Part shown: positions 17,561 to 27,120 of the stretch, in pieces
How positions within the stretch are numbered: the first letter of the stretch is position 1
Layout: every line of letters begins with the position of its first letter
NCBI GenBank assembly: GCA_046349855.1
Contig: JAXMBM010000037.1
Coordinates: 1-64,000, forward strand
Length of the DNA: 64,000 nucleotides
Direction of reading: 5' to 3'
DNA from: CAIXSC01 sp046349855
GTDB lineage: Bacteria; Planctomycetota; Planctomycetia; Pirellulales; Pirellulaceae
The notes under the pieces: model-generated
Told to the model about the DNA's origin: nothing
Seen by the model: the letters and a program-made list of their open reading frames with translations, nothing else
Databases searched by the model: none
Made by a program: the position numbers and the translations under genes

Positions 17561-19357
17561 ATGCTCGCCGCACCGACAACGACGATCCGCAATCCCAGCC
17601 CGTACCAATTGCCGCAGTGCGTGACCGATGATCGACGGCGGGCTCGACAACTTACGGTGCAGCTGAACCGGCAGCGGTATCCGCTGGCCTTCGATCCGGG
17701 CCTGCCCGACGCGCCGCAATCGCATCTGCCGATGAGTACGGCTCCGTGGCCCGGGGCCAGCCGGCTCCGCCGCCTGTTGACGCGGATCGTTGGAGTGCTG
17801 CCGCCCAAGGATCTGTTCCTCTCGGAGTTGCCTCCCGAGTCACGCTTCACCTGGCCGAAGTTCTTTCGTCACGCCACCCATGCGGGCAGCATGAAGTTGC
17901 GTCTGGCGTATGTGCGGATGACGAACATCGACTTTCGCCCGGCATCGGAGCAGGCGTTCTCGCGGCTCCTCGGCACGATTCCACCCCCGCGCGTCAAAGA
18001 CCGCTGGCAGGAGGACGAGGAATTTGCTCGGCAGCGGCTGGCGGGGGTCAACCCCATGGCGATCCGCCGCTGTGCGAATCCTCCGGGGCCGGCGCTCGCG
18101 CGGGCCGTCGACCGCGTGCTGCACGAGCGGTATGCCACGACCCTCAATCAGGCGCTCGACAGCGGCCGGCTGTATCTGACCGAGTATCCCATGCTGTGGG
18201 AGCAGCCGGTGCAGCAGCAGGTGCGTCGCGGTGCCTATCTGGCCGCGCCGACGTGCCTGTTCTACGTGGATGACCGGCCGAAGCTCATGCCGGTCGCCAT
18301 CCAACTGAAACCCCAAGAGGTCGCCCGCGGCAATCCGGTGTTCACTCCGCTCAACCAACTGTGGGACTGGCGGGTGGCTCGGGCTCATGCGCAGGCGTCG
18401 GATTCGCACTATCACGAGTCGATTTCCCATTTGCTCAATACGCATCTGGTGAGTGAAGTCTTCGCGCTGGCCACGCACCGCAATCTGCACCCCGATCATC
18501 CGCTGCACCAGCTGCTGCTGCCGCATTTTGAACATACGCTGGCGATCAACGAGCAGGCGCGGAAGAATCTGCTGGCGCCGCATGGCGAGATCGCTCGCTG
18601 CATGGCGGCGACCCATACGGGGAACGTCAATCTGGTCCGCATGACGTGGTCGAGCTGGCAATTCCCGGATCATGCGCTGGCCCGTGACCTGCAGCAGCGG
18701 GATGTGGGCGATATCCCCTCGTATCTGTATCGCGACGACGCCCAGGAAGTTCATCGGGCGATCGAGGAGTATGTGCGGGGAATCCTGAGCGTGTGGTATC
18801 TATCCGACGAAGATGTGCGGCAGGACGCGGAGTTGCAGGCGTGGGCACGCGAGATCCGCGATCCGCAACTCGGCCAGATCCGCGGGTTCGCCGAAGAACT
18901 GGCGACGCGGCAGCAACTGATGGACATCGCCACCGATATTGTGTTCCGCGCCAGCGCCCAACACGCCGCCGTGAATAACGGTCAGTTCGGCGCCTACGGC
19001 TGGGTACCCAACGCGCCGGTCGCCATGTACCGCGCCTTGCCGGACGAGTTGCCGGAGGATGGCCGGGCCTTGTTCACGGAAGAGGATTACTACCGCTCGC
19101 TGCCGGATCGCGAGCGCACCTTCGGCCAGACTGGCATGGTGTGGCTGCTGAGCGAACCGACGGCGCAGTCGCTGCTGCGGGCGGGCGAGTGCGAGGCATT
19201 CTCGTACGAGCACTGCTTCGCGGCGTATCAGGTGTGCGGCCAGTTCCGCCGCCGGCTGCGCGCCATCAGCGACAACATCGACGATCGCAACGAAGCCATC
19301 GGCTACGAGTACAATTTCCTCAAGCCCCAGAACATCGCACGCTCGATTGCCATCTGA
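17561..19357 (+). CDS. Lipoxygenase (non-haem iron fatty-acid dioxygenase)
   Basis: A 598-residue enzyme that inserts O2 into polyunsaturated fatty acids. The iron ligands are all visible. The signature HESISHLLNTHL gives His290 and His295 within the H-x4-H-x4-H motif, then LATHRNLHPDHPLHQLLLPH. The second helix has ASAQHAAVN with His468 and Asn472, and the chain ends in isoleucine (SIAI), whose carboxylate is the fifth ligand. There is no N-terminal PLAT domain, as is common in bacteria, and no signal peptide. The ATG 17561 start is preferred over an earlier in-frame start inside the upstream gene. It lies between two membrane-protein genes on the same strand. Confidence 0.9.
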   Translation: MLAAPTTTIRNPSPYQLPQCVTDDRRRARQLTVQLNRQRYPLAFDPGLPDAPQSHLPMSTAPWPGASRLRRLLTRIVGVLPPKDLFLSELPPESRFTWPKFFRHATHAGSMKLRLAYVRMTNIDFRPASEQAFSRLLGTIPPPRVKDRWQEDEEFARQRLAGVNPMAIRRCANPPGPALARAVDRVLHERYATTLNQALDSGRLYLTEYPMLWEQPVQQQVRRGAYLAAPTCLFYVDDRPKLMPVAIQLKPQEVARGNPVFTPLNQLWDWRVARAHAQASDSHYHESISHLLNTHLVSEVFALATHRNLHPDHPLHQLLLPHFEHTLAINEQARKNLLAPHGEIARCMAATHTGNVNLVRMTWSSWQFPDHALARDLQQRDVGDIPSYLYRDDAQEVHRAIEEYVRGILSVWYLSDEDVRQDAELQAWAREIRDPQLGQIRGFAEELATRQQLMDIATDIVFRASAQHAAVNNGQFGAYGWVPNAPVAMYRALPDELPEDGRALFTEEDYYRSLPDRERTFGQTGMVWLLSEPTAQSLLRAGECEAFSYEHCFAAYQVCGQFRRRLRAISDNIDDRNEAIGYEYNFLKPQNIARSIAI

Positions 19358-19398
19358 ACGCTGGCCATTGCGCGGTAGGGGCTGCAGGATCGGTTCGC

Positions 19399-20640
19399 AT
19401 GCGTGTGGCCGCGTGGCGTTCGTCGTCAGGAACAGGACGTGTTTCCTTGCCGTCTGAACTGGTTGAACTGGATGATTTGTACATCGAGCGCGGTGGGCCC
19501 GCGTATCGGCTGATGCAGCGGGTCGGCTTGATCCAGGGTGACGGGCCGTCACTGCGGCGGCGGATTGTGGCCTTCTGGTGTCTCACCTGGGTACCGCTGC
19601 TGGGACTGGCTTTCTGGGAAGGGGTGGCCCTCCACCAGCAGCCGCAGCTGTCGCTGCTGTGCGACTTCGCCGCGTACGCCCGATTTCTGATCGGCATCCC
19701 TCTGCTGTTTGTGGCCGAGGTGGTGATCGGGGAGCGAGTCACCCGTGGGGGACGGACCTTTATCGATGCGGGGTTGGTGGGTTCCGCCGAATATCCAGCG
19801 TTTCAGCAGGCGGTGCGCCGCCTGGCGCGGTGGCGTGATTCGCTGCTTGCCGAAGTCGTGCTGGTCGGAATCGCGTTTGTCGGCGCCTGGCTTTTCACGA
19901 TCGAATCCCTGTATGGCGAAAAAGTAACCCTATGGCACTCGGCGCTGGTCCAGACCCCTGAGGGCCCGCGTTACTCGGCCGTGGGACTGTATTACAGCCT
20001 GGTCGCCGTGCCGATCGTGCAGTTCTTTCTCTATCGCTGGATGTGGCGATACTTGATCTGGGTACGATTTCTGTACGACATGAGTCGCCTCCCGCTGCGC
20101 CTGGTCCCCACCCATGCGGACGGCGCAGCGGGGCTCGCCTTCCTCGGCTCGGTGCAGATGTCGTTCGGGATTCTGGCGGCTTCGGTTTGCATCGTGCTCA
20201 GCGCGGCCGCCGGGTCGCTCATCGTGTTTCACGACGTGGGAATCGAAACGTTTCGCGTCCACTTCATTACCGTGATTGCCATCAGCGAACTGCTGTTTCT
20301 CGGGCCCCTCACGCTGTTCACGCCCGCGCTGGTGCGAACCCGCCTGGCCTGGCTGCGGCACTACGGCCAACTGGTGCTTCGCTACAACCGAGCGTTTCAC
20401 CAGAAATGGGTCGACTCTTCCACCCCGGCGGACGAAGCCCTGCTGGGAAGCGGAGACATTCAGTCGCTGGCCGACCTGGGCAATGCGTACGGGTTCATCC
20501 GCGAGATGAGGACGGTCCCGTTCAGCTTTCGTATCATGCTGCAGCTGGCCGTCGTTACCGTGTTGCCGACCCTGCCGCTCCTGCTGCTCGTCATGCCCGT
20601 CGACGAGGTGGTCAATCTCCTGTCCCGCGCTTTGCTGTAA
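19399..20640 (+). CDS. Polytopic membrane protein, unknown function
   Basis: A protein of 413 residues from ATG 19399, with about seven hydrophobic segments, for example IVAFWCLTWVPLLGLAFW, LIGIPLLFVAEVVIG, VVLVGIAFVGAWLF, and a final MLQLAVVTVLPTLPLLLLV. A conserved-looking segment LVPTHADGAAGLAFLG lies mid-protein. I do not recognise a named family. It sits 41 bp after the lipoxygenase gene on the same strand and likely belongs to the same transcription unit, so a role with lipid oxidation at the membrane is possible. Confidence 0.7.
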   Translation: MRVAAWRSSSGTGRVSLPSELVELDDLYIERGGPAYRLMQRVGLIQGDGPSLRRRIVAFWCLTWVPLLGLAFWEGVALHQQPQLSLLCDFAAYARFLIGIPLLFVAEVVIGERVTRGGRTFIDAGLVGSAEYPAFQQAVRRLARWRDSLLAEVVLVGIAFVGAWLFTIESLYGEKVTLWHSALVQTPEGPRYSAVGLYYSLVAVPIVQFFLYRWMWRYLIWVRFLYDMSRLPLRLVPTHADGAAGLAFLGSVQMSFGILAASVCIVLSAAAGSLIVFHDVGIETFRVHFITVIAISELLFLGPLTLFTPALVRTRLAWLRHYGQLVLRYNRAFHQKWVDSSTPADEALLGSGDIQSLADLGNAYGFIREMRTVPFSFRIMLQLAVVTVLPTLPLLLLVMPVDEVVNLLSRALL

Positions 20641-20654
20641 GAGCGCCGGACAAG

Positions 20655-20804
20655 ACCGCAAACAACGGCGAACGGTGGACGGCGAGCGGTGGGCGTGGAC
20701 GGTGGACGGCGAGCGGTGGACGGCGAGCGGTGGACATGGACGGTGGGCGTGGACGGCGGGCGGCGAGCGGTGGACGGCGAGCGGTGGGCGTGAGCCCACT
20801 GTTT
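20655..20804. repeat. Tandem GC-rich repeats plus left arm of dispersed palindrome
   Basis: Reiterated ggcgagcggtgga / gcgtggacggtgga units occupy 20665-20790 and run into ggcgagcggtgggcgtgagcccactgttt, the left arm of a dispersed palindrome also seen at 27003 and 50181. The matching right arm resumes after the intron remnant, at 21520-21548. Confidence 0.85.
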
Positions 20805-21455
20805 GTGCGCCTGTGACGTTGTTTGATCGGAAGAGGGTAAATCCCTTCAGGTGTGGAACTGAGCCCGTTAACCGATATTAACTGCGTTCTCGCAATCGTT
20901 CTACCGGTCAGAGCTCTGAGAGCAGCCTCCCCCAAAGGGCCACGCGCGAAGTCGAGACTGCGGGGATGGGAGTCAGAGTGCCCATAAGAGCTTTGAAACG
21001 GGATAACGCCCGTGGAGCAAAGGGGCACAGGAAGTTTGATTGCGAACGACCTCGCCCGCTGGGCGTGGACGGAACCAAGCATCTGGACCAATCCGATATT
21101 GGCCATACTGGAACACCACAGTGTTCGAGGAAGCAAGTGGCATAGTCTGATCGATACGGTCTACAGACAGGACAACCTGTACTCGGCCTTCCGCGAGGTG
21201 GCCGCGAGCAGAGTCGCTCCTGGCGTGGACAATATCACCATCGAAGATCTCACGGCGGACCTGACCCGGAACATGGACGGTCGATGGTTGGGTCGGGATG
21301 CGACTACCCAGCCTCCATGCCCAAGGCAGCATCCATGCCCAAGAATGCCAACCTTGTCTCACGTAACAATCAACCGGAGAGTCGGATGCGGGAGACCCGC
21401 CAGTCCGGTTCGGAGGGAGGGGAGGGGCAACTCAATGACCCTTCCCTACCCCTAT
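20805..21455 (+). mobile_element. Group II intron remnant with deleted reverse transcriptase
   Basis: The element starts GTGCGCC, the usual group II 5' end, and stops in CCTAT, the usual AY 3' end. Both ends fall inside a dispersed palindrome, whose sequence continues (cgccaaggcccgacttc) directly after 21455. Inside, 21012-21290 encodes the N-terminus of an intron reverse transcriptase (KWHSLIDTVYRQDNLYSAF, then APGVDNITIEDL). Near 21376-21412 lies a domain V-like stem (AGTCGGATGCGGG pairing with CCCGCCAGTCCGGTT). The remaining ~1.3 kb expected for the ORF is missing. Insertion into a stem-loop suggests a bacterial class C intron. Confidence 0.85.
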
Positions 21456-21567
21456 CGCCAAGGCCCGACTTCGGAAGGGGCGATTTTTTTGGGGCCGTTT
21501 TTTGAAGGGGCGATTTTTGAAACAGTGGGCTGACGCCCACCGCTCGCCGATTTGTTAGGCGCTGTAT
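21456..21567. repeat. Right half of the intron-interrupted palindrome
   Basis: This sequence continues the palindrome split by the intron: cgccaaggcccgacttc, then two copies of gaaggggcgattttt, then aaacagtgggctgacgccca (21520 onward) and gatttgttaggcgct. The final block also closes the copy at 50181. Confidence 0.8.
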
Positions 21568-21676
21568 GCCTGATCGGGCCAGGAACTTCCTGCTGATACC
21601 ACGGCATAGCCGGGGTTAACGTTGCGATTGACCGCACTGAGCCGACACGACATAATCCCGGCAACTCAGGTGCCTC

Positions 21677-22186
21677 ATGCGTTCCGTGGCCACTATTCTT
21701 GTCGCGACGACCCTCGTCCTGCACGCGCTGCTGGGCTGCTGCAGCCACCATGCGCATGTCGGCCCTGCGTCGCCCGATGCGCAGGCGACGGTTGGTCACG
21801 ATTGCTTCGCGCACGGCATCGCCGATCACGAGGGCACTCATCACGAGGGCACCGATCACGAGCGCAATCTTCACGACAGTCCGCATGTGGCTCGCCAGCA
21901 CGTGGCTCAAAGAGGCGACGAGAGTTGCCATTCCACGCACCAGGATGCTGCGCAGACGCCGGGGCATTCGAGCCACCACTGCCAAGAGGGCGTTTGTTCC
22001 TTCGTCGTGCCTGGCAAGTGGGCGGATGGTACGGCGAAACACTTGTTTGCCGGTGAGTTTGTGGCGAACAACCCCAGCCAAACGCCATCGTCTGTCGTCG
22101 TGAGTCGTGCCGCACGAGCGCCGGTGGAACGATGCGCGGCGCCCCCTGTTCCGCTCTACTTGCGCCTTCAGGTCCTCTTGACCTGA
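21677..22186 (+). CDS. Secreted His-rich protein upstream of metal efflux genes
   Basis: A 169-residue protein. It has a short signal peptide (MRSVATILVATTLVLHALLG) followed by cysteines, then a region packed with His/Asp/Glu pairs (DHEGTHHEGTDHERNLHD and CHSTHQDAAQTPGHSSHHC). Such stretches bind divalent or monovalent metals. It lies 141 bp ahead of the RND efflux pair on the same strand and probably acts as a periplasmic metal-binding accessory. Family not recognised; an analogous His-rich lipoprotein lies at the other end of the cluster. Confidence 0.7.
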   Translation: MRSVATILVATTLVLHALLGCCSHHAHVGPASPDAQATVGHDCFAHGIADHEGTHHEGTDHERNLHDSPHVARQHVAQRGDESCHSTHQDAAQTPGHSSHHCQEGVCSFVVPGKWADGTAKHLFAGEFVANNPSQTPSSVVVSRAARAPVERCAAPPVPLYLRLQVLLT

Positions 22187-22327
22187 TGTCAGGCCTCCTG
22201 GTCCGCGGCGAAGAACCCGCCGACGGGCCGTGTTGTCTCCCGTAGTTGCGCTCTGGGAACGATCTCCGAATCCAGACGCCCGGTACCTGCCGCCTGCGCC
22301 CTTGAGAAGTTCTGTGGAGCTCTCTTC

Positions 22328-23785
22328 ATGTTGCCCGCCACATCGCCTCCGCGCACCCTGAGGAATCGGGTGCTTCGCTGGCTGGTTCCGGTCCTCGCCA
22401 TCGCGGCGCTGACGACGTCGGTCCTCGTCTACCCGAAGGTCTACTCGGACGGCCTGTCTCGAATTCGTCCCTTCATCGACCGCTATCGCTCCAGCGGAGG
22501 CGATCGTTCGCCTCCCGACACGACGTCGGCGGATCTGGCGCAAAACCATGCGGAGCACGGCCATGCGGAGCATGGTCACGCCGAGCATCACGGCACCGAC
22601 TCGCTCGTCTTGAGCGAGCAGGCCCGCAAGAACATCGGGCTGCGCGTCGCCGAGGTGCAACTGGGGGTGTTTGTGAAAACGATCAGCGTCCCTGGGATGG
22701 TGGCCGAGCGTCCGGGGCAGTCGACGATCCTGGTCACGGCGCCGATGACCGGCACCATCACCCGAATCCACGTCATTGAAGGCGAGGCGATCGAGCCGGG
22801 ACGTCCCTTGTTCGAGATGCGCCTCACGCATGAGGAACTGGTGCAGTCGCAGGCCGAACTGTTGCAGACAGCCGAGGAACTGGATGTCACGGCCCGCGAG
22901 ATCAAACGCATCGAGCGACTCACGGAAAGTGGCGGGTTAGCCGGCAAGCAGTTGCTCGAGCGCCAATACGAACGGCAGAAACTCGAAGCCATTCTGCGGT
23001 CGAAACGTGAGGCTCTGCTGTTGCACGGTCTCAACGAAGCGCAGATCGACACCATTCTGGAGAAACGGCAGCTGCTCAAAGAGCTCACCGTGGCCGCCCC
23101 ACAACATGTCGGTGAGAAGCCCTCGGAGATGCGTCCGGCTCCGTATCAGGTGCAGAGCATCAAGGTGGCGCCGGGGCAACACGTCAATGCGGGCGATACC
23201 CTGCTGATGCTCGCCGATCACGCCATCTTGTACGTCCAGGGCGAAGCGTTCGAACGCGACATCGACGCGATCAGCCGCGCTGCGGACACCCAGGCCGACA
23301 TCTCCGCCGTCATGGAGTCTGCGGGGGATCGCGCCGAGGTCATCGAGAAACTCCGCATCCTGTATCTGGCCTCGAACGTCGATCCAGACTCGCGCACACT
23401 CGACTTCTTTGTCACCTTACCCAATCAAGCACAACGGGACATCACACTTTCGGACGGGCATCGCTTCTTTGCCTGGCGCTTCCGCCCGGGGCAGCGAGTC
23501 CAATTGCAGATTCCGATCGAAACGCTGGCAGACCGCCTCGTGTTGCCGATGGAAGCGGTAGCCCAGGAGGGCGCGGAATCCTACGTCTTCACTCCCAATG
23601 GCGACCGTTTCGAACGTCGCCCGGTCCATCTGGAGTACCGCGATCAGCGCTGGGCCGTCATCGCCAACGATGGTTCGCTGTTCGCCGGTGAGTCGGTGGC
23701 CGTTTCCGGCGCCCAGCAATTGCAACTGGCTTTGAAGAACCAATCCGGTGGCGGCATCGACCCGCATGCGGGGCACAGCCATTAA
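22328..23785 (+). CDS. RND efflux periplasmic adaptor (CusB/CzcB-like)
   Basis: A 485-residue membrane-fusion protein that links an inner-membrane RND pump to an outer-membrane channel. An N-terminal anchor (LVPVLAIAALTTSVLVYP) is followed by a His/Glu-rich stretch (HAEHGHAEHGHAEHHG) and a half-barrel entry LVLSEQARKNIGLRVAEV. The lipoyl domain contains GTITRIHVIEGEAIEPG, followed by the coiled-coil hairpin (~155-235), and the chain ends in a His-containing tail. His-rich N-termini and the heavy-metal pump downstream indicate Cu/Ag or Zn/Co/Cd export. Confidence 0.88.
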   Translation: MLPATSPPRTLRNRVLRWLVPVLAIAALTTSVLVYPKVYSDGLSRIRPFIDRYRSSGGDRSPPDTTSADLAQNHAEHGHAEHGHAEHHGTDSLVLSEQARKNIGLRVAEVQLGVFVKTISVPGMVAERPGQSTILVTAPMTGTITRIHVIEGEAIEPGRPLFEMRLTHEELVQSQAELLQTAEELDVTAREIKRIERLTESGGLAGKQLLERQYERQKLEAILRSKREALLLHGLNEAQIDTILEKRQLLKELTVAAPQHVGEKPSEMRPAPYQVQSIKVAPGQHVNAGDTLLMLADHAILYVQGEAFERDIDAISRAADTQADISAVMESAGDRAEVIEKLRILYLASNVDPDSRTLDFFVTLPNQAQRDITLSDGHRFFAWRFRPGQRVQLQIPIETLADRLVLPMEAVAQEGAESYVFTPNGDRFERRPVHLEYRDQRWAVIANDGSLFAGESVAVSGAQQLQLALKNQSGGGIDPHAGHSH

Positions 23786-23825
23786 CCCCCGCGCGGCTTC
23801 CCTTCCCGGGTAAGGACCACCTTCG

Positions 23826-26800
23826 ATGTTGAATGCGATCATCAAACTGTCTCTGCGGTATCGGGCGATTACGATCGCCCTGGCACTCGTGCTGACCGTC
23901 TATGGGAGCTACGAACTGTACCATCTGCCGATCGACGTGTTCCCGGATCTCAATCGTCCGCGTGTCACGATCATGACCGAGTGCCCCGGCCTGGCTCCCG
24001 AAGAGGTCGAGACGCTGGTGACGTTTCCCCTGGAGTCGACGCTCAACGGGGCCACCGGCGTGCAGGCCGTCCGCAGCTCGTCGGGTGTCGGTTTGTCGGT
24101 GATCTACGTGGAATTTGGCTGGGGAACCGACATCTATGTGGATCGGCAGATTGTCGCCGAGAAGCTGGCACTCGCCGCCGACCGCTTGCCTCAAGGGGTC
24201 AAACCGCAGATGGCGCCCATCGCGTCGATCATGGGACAGGTCCTGCAAGTCGGTCTGTACAGTGAAGGGAACCAGACCGACCCCATGGAGGTCCGTACGC
24301 TCGCGGACTGGGTCGTGCGGCAGCGTTTGTTGACGGTGCCGGGGGTCGCCCAGGTGGTCACCCTGGGGGGCGGCCGCAAACAGTTCCAGGTGCTGGCGAA
24401 TCCCGAAGAAATGCTGAAATACGATGTCACTCTGGAGGATGTGGAACGAGCCGTCGCCAACAGCAACGCCAACGCAACCGGTGGTTACCTCGACGAGGGT
24501 GGTGACGAGTTGCTGGTTCGTTCCCTGGGCCGATTGCAGAGTATCCGGGAGCTGGAGCAGGTGGTGGTCAAGGCCAAGACGAACCGCCCGGTGCTGCTCG
24601 GCCAGGTCGCGCGGGTCCGCGAAGCCGCTCAGGTCAAGCGAGGGGATGCGGCGGTCAACGGTTTACCCGCGGTCATCATGGTCATCTCCAAGCAGCCGGG
24701 AGCCGACACGCGTTCGCTGACGACGCAAGTCACCCAGGCGCTCGCCGACCTGAAGCCCTCCCTGCCGGTCGACATCCGGATCAATGCCCAGGTGTACCAA
24801 CAAAAGGAGTTCATTGACCTGAGCATCCACAATGTCATTGAAGCGTTGCGCGACGGCGGGATCCTGGTCGTGATCATCCTGTTTCTGTTCCTGCTGAATT
24901 TCCGGACGACCTTCATCACGCTCTCCGCCATACCGTTGTCCATCGTTGTCACCGGCCTGATCTTCAAATGGTCTGGCATGTCGATCAATACCATGACACT
25001 GGGCGGCCTGGCCGTCGCCATCGGCGAACTCGTGGACGACGCGATTGTCGATGTCGAGAACATTTTTCGGCGCCTGCGGGAGAACAGGCAGGCGGCGCAG
25101 CCGAAGTCGGCGCTGCGCGTCGTCTACGAAGCCAGCCGAGAAGTCCGCAATTCGATCGTGTTCAGCACGCTGCTGGTGGTTCTGGTGTTCATTCCCCTGT
25201 TTGCGTTGGAAGGGATGGAAGGGAGACTGTTCACGCCGTTGGGGCTGGCCTATATCGTCTCCATCATCGCATCGTTGCTGGTCTCGTTGACGGTCACTCC
25301 GGTACTGTCGTACTGGCTGCTTCCCAACGCCCGTTTCCTGAACCACGACCGGGATGGCCTGCTGCTGCGTGGGCTGAAGGTGCTGGCGGGGCTGACCATT
25401 CGCTTCAGTGTGCGGTATCCAGGACCGATCCTTGTGACCGTTTTGCTCGCCGTCATCGCCAGCCTGGTGATGGCAACTCAATTGGGGCGGGACTTTCTCC
25501 CACCGTTCAACGAGGGAGCGGTTCAGGTCAATGTGTTGCTGCCGCCCGGAACCTCGCTGGCGACGTCGAATCGTCTGGCCGGAATGGTCGATGAGCGTAT
25601 CGGTCGGATCGCGGGCGTCGTGGCCTTCGGCCGGCGCACCGGGCGGGCCGAACTGGATGAACACGCGGAAGGAGTCAACGTCTCGGAGATCATCATCAGC
25701 TTTGACCCGCATTCGAAACGACCGCGCGACGAAGTGCTGGCGGAACTGCGGGAGGAATTGAGTCAGGTTCCGGGGGTGGTGATTTCCGCCGAACAACCGC
25801 TGTCCCATCTGATTTCCCACATGCTCTCGGGCGTCAAGGCGCAGATCGGCATCAAGTTATACGGCGACGACCTGGAGGTGCTGCGTCGCCAGGCCCAGGC
25901 CATGAAGGCGGCCATCGAGACGGTTCCCGGCGTCAAAGACCTGATGGTCGAACAACAGACCGAGATCCCTCAGCTGCAGATCAAGCCGCACCGTGAAACT
26001 CTCGCGCGGCTGGGGATTACCTCCAGTTACGTGAACCAGTTCGTCGAGACGGCCATGAATGGGCGCACCGTCTCGGAAGTCGTCCTGGGTGAACGAAAGT
26101 TCGATCTGGTCGTCCGACTCGACGACCAATACCGCCAAGATCCGGTGCAGTTGCGGCGTCTGTCGGTCAACCTGCCGGGAGGCGGCCGAGTTCCGCTGGA
26201 ACAGATCGCGTCGATTGAGCGGGGCAGTGGCCCCAATACCATCCATCGAGAGAATGTCCGCCGGCGCATCATCATCCAATGCAATGCGGCGGGACGCGAT
26301 CTGAACAGCGTGGTCTCCGACATCCAGCAACGACTGCGTCCGCTCCAACGCTCACTGCCGGCCGGGTACTTCGTCGAGTACGGCGGCCAGTTCGAAAGTG
26401 CCCGGCACGCAACACGGATGATCGGACTGCTCAGCCTGGTTTCCCTGGCCGCCATGTTCCTGACGCTGTACACACTGTTCCGTTCGACGAACCTGGCGCT
26501 GCAGGTACTGGCCGCCTTGCCGATGGCCGCCATCGGAGCGGTCGGAGCGCTGGTCATCACGCGTCAGTCGTTGACGGTGGCCAGCATGGTCGGCTTCATT
26601 TCGCTGGCTGGAATCGCGTCGCGCAACGGCATCCTGCTGATCGCGCACTACCTGCACCTGGTGCGCCATGAGGGTGAACAGTTCACACCCGCCATGATCG
26701 AACGCGCAGGCCAGGAACGCCTCGCGCCCATGCTGATGACCGCGCTGACCGCCGGCATCGCGCTGATTCCACTGGTCCTGGCGGCCGGCGAGCCGGGAAA

Positions 26801-26978
26801 GGAAATCCTGTACCCCGTGGCCACCGTCATTCTGGGAGGTCTGATCAGTTCCACGTTGCTCGATTTCTTCGTACACCCGGCGCTGTTCTGGTGCTTCGGC
26901 CGCCAACAGGCCGAAGCCCAGTTGACCGCGTCGGAGCACGACGAGTTGGAAGGAAATGGGGAGAAGGGAGAAGGGTGA
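23826..26978 (+). CDS. Heavy-metal efflux RND transporter (CusA/CzcA family)
   Basis: A 1050-residue proton-driven pump of the HME-RND subfamily at the inner membrane. Twelve membrane helices in two halves are visible. The HME signature DVFPDLNRPRVTIMTECPGL occurs early, LGGLAVAIGELVDDAIVDVEN carries the proton-relay acidic residues of TM4, and the large periplasmic loops lie at ~40-330 and ~560-870. Length matches the family norm. It starts 40 bp after the adaptor gene. No outer-membrane factor gene follows, so that channel must be encoded elsewhere. Metal specificity cannot be fixed from the sequence alone. Confidence 0.92.
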   Translation: MLNAIIKLSLRYRAITIALALVLTVYGSYELYHLPIDVFPDLNRPRVTIMTECPGLAPEEVETLVTFPLESTLNGATGVQAVRSSSGVGLSVIYVEFGWGTDIYVDRQIVAEKLALAADRLPQGVKPQMAPIASIMGQVLQVGLYSEGNQTDPMEVRTLADWVVRQRLLTVPGVAQVVTLGGGRKQFQVLANPEEMLKYDVTLEDVERAVANSNANATGGYLDEGGDELLVRSLGRLQSIRELEQVVVKAKTNRPVLLGQVARVREAAQVKRGDAAVNGLPAVIMVISKQPGADTRSLTTQVTQALADLKPSLPVDIRINAQVYQQKEFIDLSIHNVIEALRDGGILVVIILFLFLLNFRTTFITLSAIPLSIVVTGLIFKWSGMSINTMTLGGLAVAIGELVDDAIVDVENIFRRLRENRQAAQPKSALRVVYEASREVRNSIVFSTLLVVLVFIPLFALEGMEGRLFTPLGLAYIVSIIASLLVSLTVTPVLSYWLLPNARFLNHDRDGLLLRGLKVLAGLTIRFSVRYPGPILVTVLLAVIASLVMATQLGRDFLPPFNEGAVQVNVLLPPGTSLATSNRLAGMVDERIGRIAGVVAFGRRTGRAELDEHAEGVNVSEIIISFDPHSKRPRDEVLAELREELSQVPGVVISAEQPLSHLISHMLSGVKAQIGIKLYGDDLEVLRRQAQAMKAAIETVPGVKDLMVEQQTEIPQLQIKPHRETLARLGITSSYVNQFVETAMNGRTVSEVVLGERKFDLVVRLDDQYRQDPVQLRRLSVNLPGGGRVPLEQIASIERGSGPNTIHRENVRRRIIIQCNAAGRDLNSVVSDIQQRLRPLQRSLPAGYFVEYGGQFESARHATRMIGLLSLVSLAAMFLTLYTLFRSTNLALQVLAALPMAAIGAVGALVITRQSLTVASMVGFISLAGIASRNGILLIAHYLHLVRHEGEQFTPAMIERAGQERLAPMLMTALTAGIALIPLVLAAGEPGKEILYPVATVILGGLISSTLLDFFVHPALFWCFGRQQAEAQLTASEHDELEGNGEKGEG

Positions 26979-27002
26979 AGAGGGAAGGGCGAGCGGTGGA
27001 TG

Positions 27003-27081
27003 GCGAGCGGTGGGCGTCAGCCCACTGTTTTTCAGAAACCCGGGCTTTGGCGAAACAGTGGGCTCACGCCCACCGCTCGCC
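27003..27081. repeat. Dispersed palindromic repeat, copy at 27.0 kb
   Basis: Arms gcgagcggtgggcgtcagcc...actgttt (27003-27030) and its inverted copy (27053-27081) enclose a 22-bp loop with ggctttggcga. It is the same family as 20.8/21.5 kb and 50.2 kb. Its place after the pump gene and before a short gene fits a transcription attenuator or REP-like element. Confidence 0.88.
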
Positions 27082-27120
27082 GTTTATCGCGGTTCTGTTA
27101 GGTACTCTGAGGAATGAGAG

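Noticed and set aside
23658..26939. Minus-strand ORFs opposite the RND efflux genes
   Set aside because: Gln/Arg-rich shadow translations; the plus-strand pump and adaptor are complete.
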